Shown: positions 63,845 through 64,000 of the stretch, piece by piece
Layout: every line of letters begins with the position of its first letter
How positions within the stretch are numbered: position 1 is the first letter of the stretch
Origin: Hoeflea_A sp965204935
Lineage (GTDB): Bacteria; Pseudomonadota; Alphaproteobacteria; Rhizobiales; Rhizobiaceae
DNA length: 64,000 nucleotides
Assembly: GCF_965204935.1 (NCBI RefSeq)
Contig: NZ_CBDBFO010000002.1
Strand: one strand, 5' to 3'
Program-made: the position numbers and the translations under genes
The notes under the pieces: model-generated
What the model saw: only the letters and a program-made list of their open reading frames with translations
What the model was told of the DNA's origin: nothing
The model's database searches: none

Positions 63845-64000
63845 GCGCACCGGCACCATGCGTCTGGCGGTTTCGGGGTATGCCGTTGCCAACGCATAAG
63901 CGAGCGTCTTTGCACGCCCGTCGCCATGGGTGGCGAAGGCGTCGAGAATGCCTTCAATACCCCTCACCTGCCGCTGCGATATGGACGTGCCAAATACGCC
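63845..64000. repeat. 156-bp direct repeat, copy 2 (continues beyond the window)
   Basis: Same sequence as 62706-62861 with two differences, displaced by 1139 bp. It ends at the window edge, not necessarily at the repeat boundary. Confidence 0.95.
63845..64000 (-). pseudogene. GH19-type lysozyme/chitinase gene fragment (copy 2, partial)
   Basis: Leftward fragment that encodes VFGTSISQRQVRGIEG onward to ETARRMVPVR, then breaks at 63845 into unrelated sequence. The conserved HET has become PET because of one base change (63876), so the family histidine next to the catalytic glutamate is lost. The gene start lies outside the window. It is probably a dead remnant produced by duplication of the region. 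Confidence 0.75.

Noticed and set aside
62588..64000. A prophage at the right end of the window
   Set aside because: Only fragments of one lysozyme/chitinase-type gene are present; no structural, portal, terminase or integrase gene of a phage is seen.
1..64000. CRISPR arrays, riboswitches or rRNA genes
   Set aside because: No regularly spaced repeats, no recognisable riboswitch core and no rRNA sequence were seen on reading through.

Overview
The window is chromosomal DNA of an alphaproteobacterium, most likely a member of Rhizobiales (Hyphomicrobiales). The basis is gene order and gene form: tpiA-secG-pyrG, eno, ftsB-pdhA-pdhB-pdhC-lpd-lipA-COQ10, cinA-ispDF-dusB-ntrBC-ntrYX-trkA-trkH-hfq-hflX-mazG, and rlpA-dacA-tmk-holB-metG-tatD. 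E1-beta carries its own lipoyl domain, IspD and IspF are fused, and NtrB/NtrC are paired with NtrY/NtrX. Most of the window is GC-rich and densely coded. No gene-free stretch exceeds 300 bases.

Layout. 1-2851: the 3' part of tpiA, secG with a strong terminator, and pyrG. 2864-9980: an accessory block with a periplasmic di-heme cytochrome plus parallel beta-helix protein pair, a divergent TetR-type regulator, a korAB-type 2-oxoacid:ferredoxin oxidoreductase and a VOC protein. 10085-13412: eno with its terminator, a B12-binding radical SAM protein and ftsB. 13555-26767: the pyruvate dehydrogenase cluster (pdhABC, lpd, lipA) with two small membrane stress-type proteins interspersed, a COQ10-like gene, then a complete branched-chain 2-oxoacid dehydrogenase cluster with its own lpd. 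26771-40661: cinA, ispDF, dusB, two nitrogen-type two-component systems, the Trk potassium uptake genes, hfq and hflX.

40702-55745 is a leftward housekeeping block (rlpA, dacA, tmk, holB, metG, tatD, MBL hydrolase, YbaK, alpha/beta hydrolase, mazG, GFA protein, VOC protein). mazG in it is split by a complete 4.3-kb Tn3-family transposon (41787-46087) with 44-bp terminal inverted repeats, a 5-bp target duplication, a transposase, a serine resolvase and one passenger gene. The reading frame of mazG is restored exactly when the element is removed in silico.

56020-64000 is a rearranged, mobile-element-rich end. tRNA-Ser(UGA) is followed by a 5' remnant of an alkB-type alkane monooxygenase, cut by a second, different Tn3-family element (56482-62587; 54-bp inverted repeats). 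This one carries a tyrosine recombinase instead of a serine resolvase and a 479-residue protein of unknown function; its transposase is itself split by an IS5-family element with a TCA duplication. The other end abuts a truncated GH19-type lysozyme/chitinase gene, so the two flanks do not match, which points to a deletion or recombination rather than simple insertion. A second copy of the GH19 5' region lies 1139 bp further on, with a methyltransferase gene between the copies.

For novelty the most interesting loci are the uncharacterised cytochrome/beta-helix/TetR locus (2864-5986), the second Tn3-type element with its tyrosine recombinase and unknown passenger, and the duplicated GH19 fragments around a methyltransferase. 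No CRISPR array, rRNA or riboswitch was seen.
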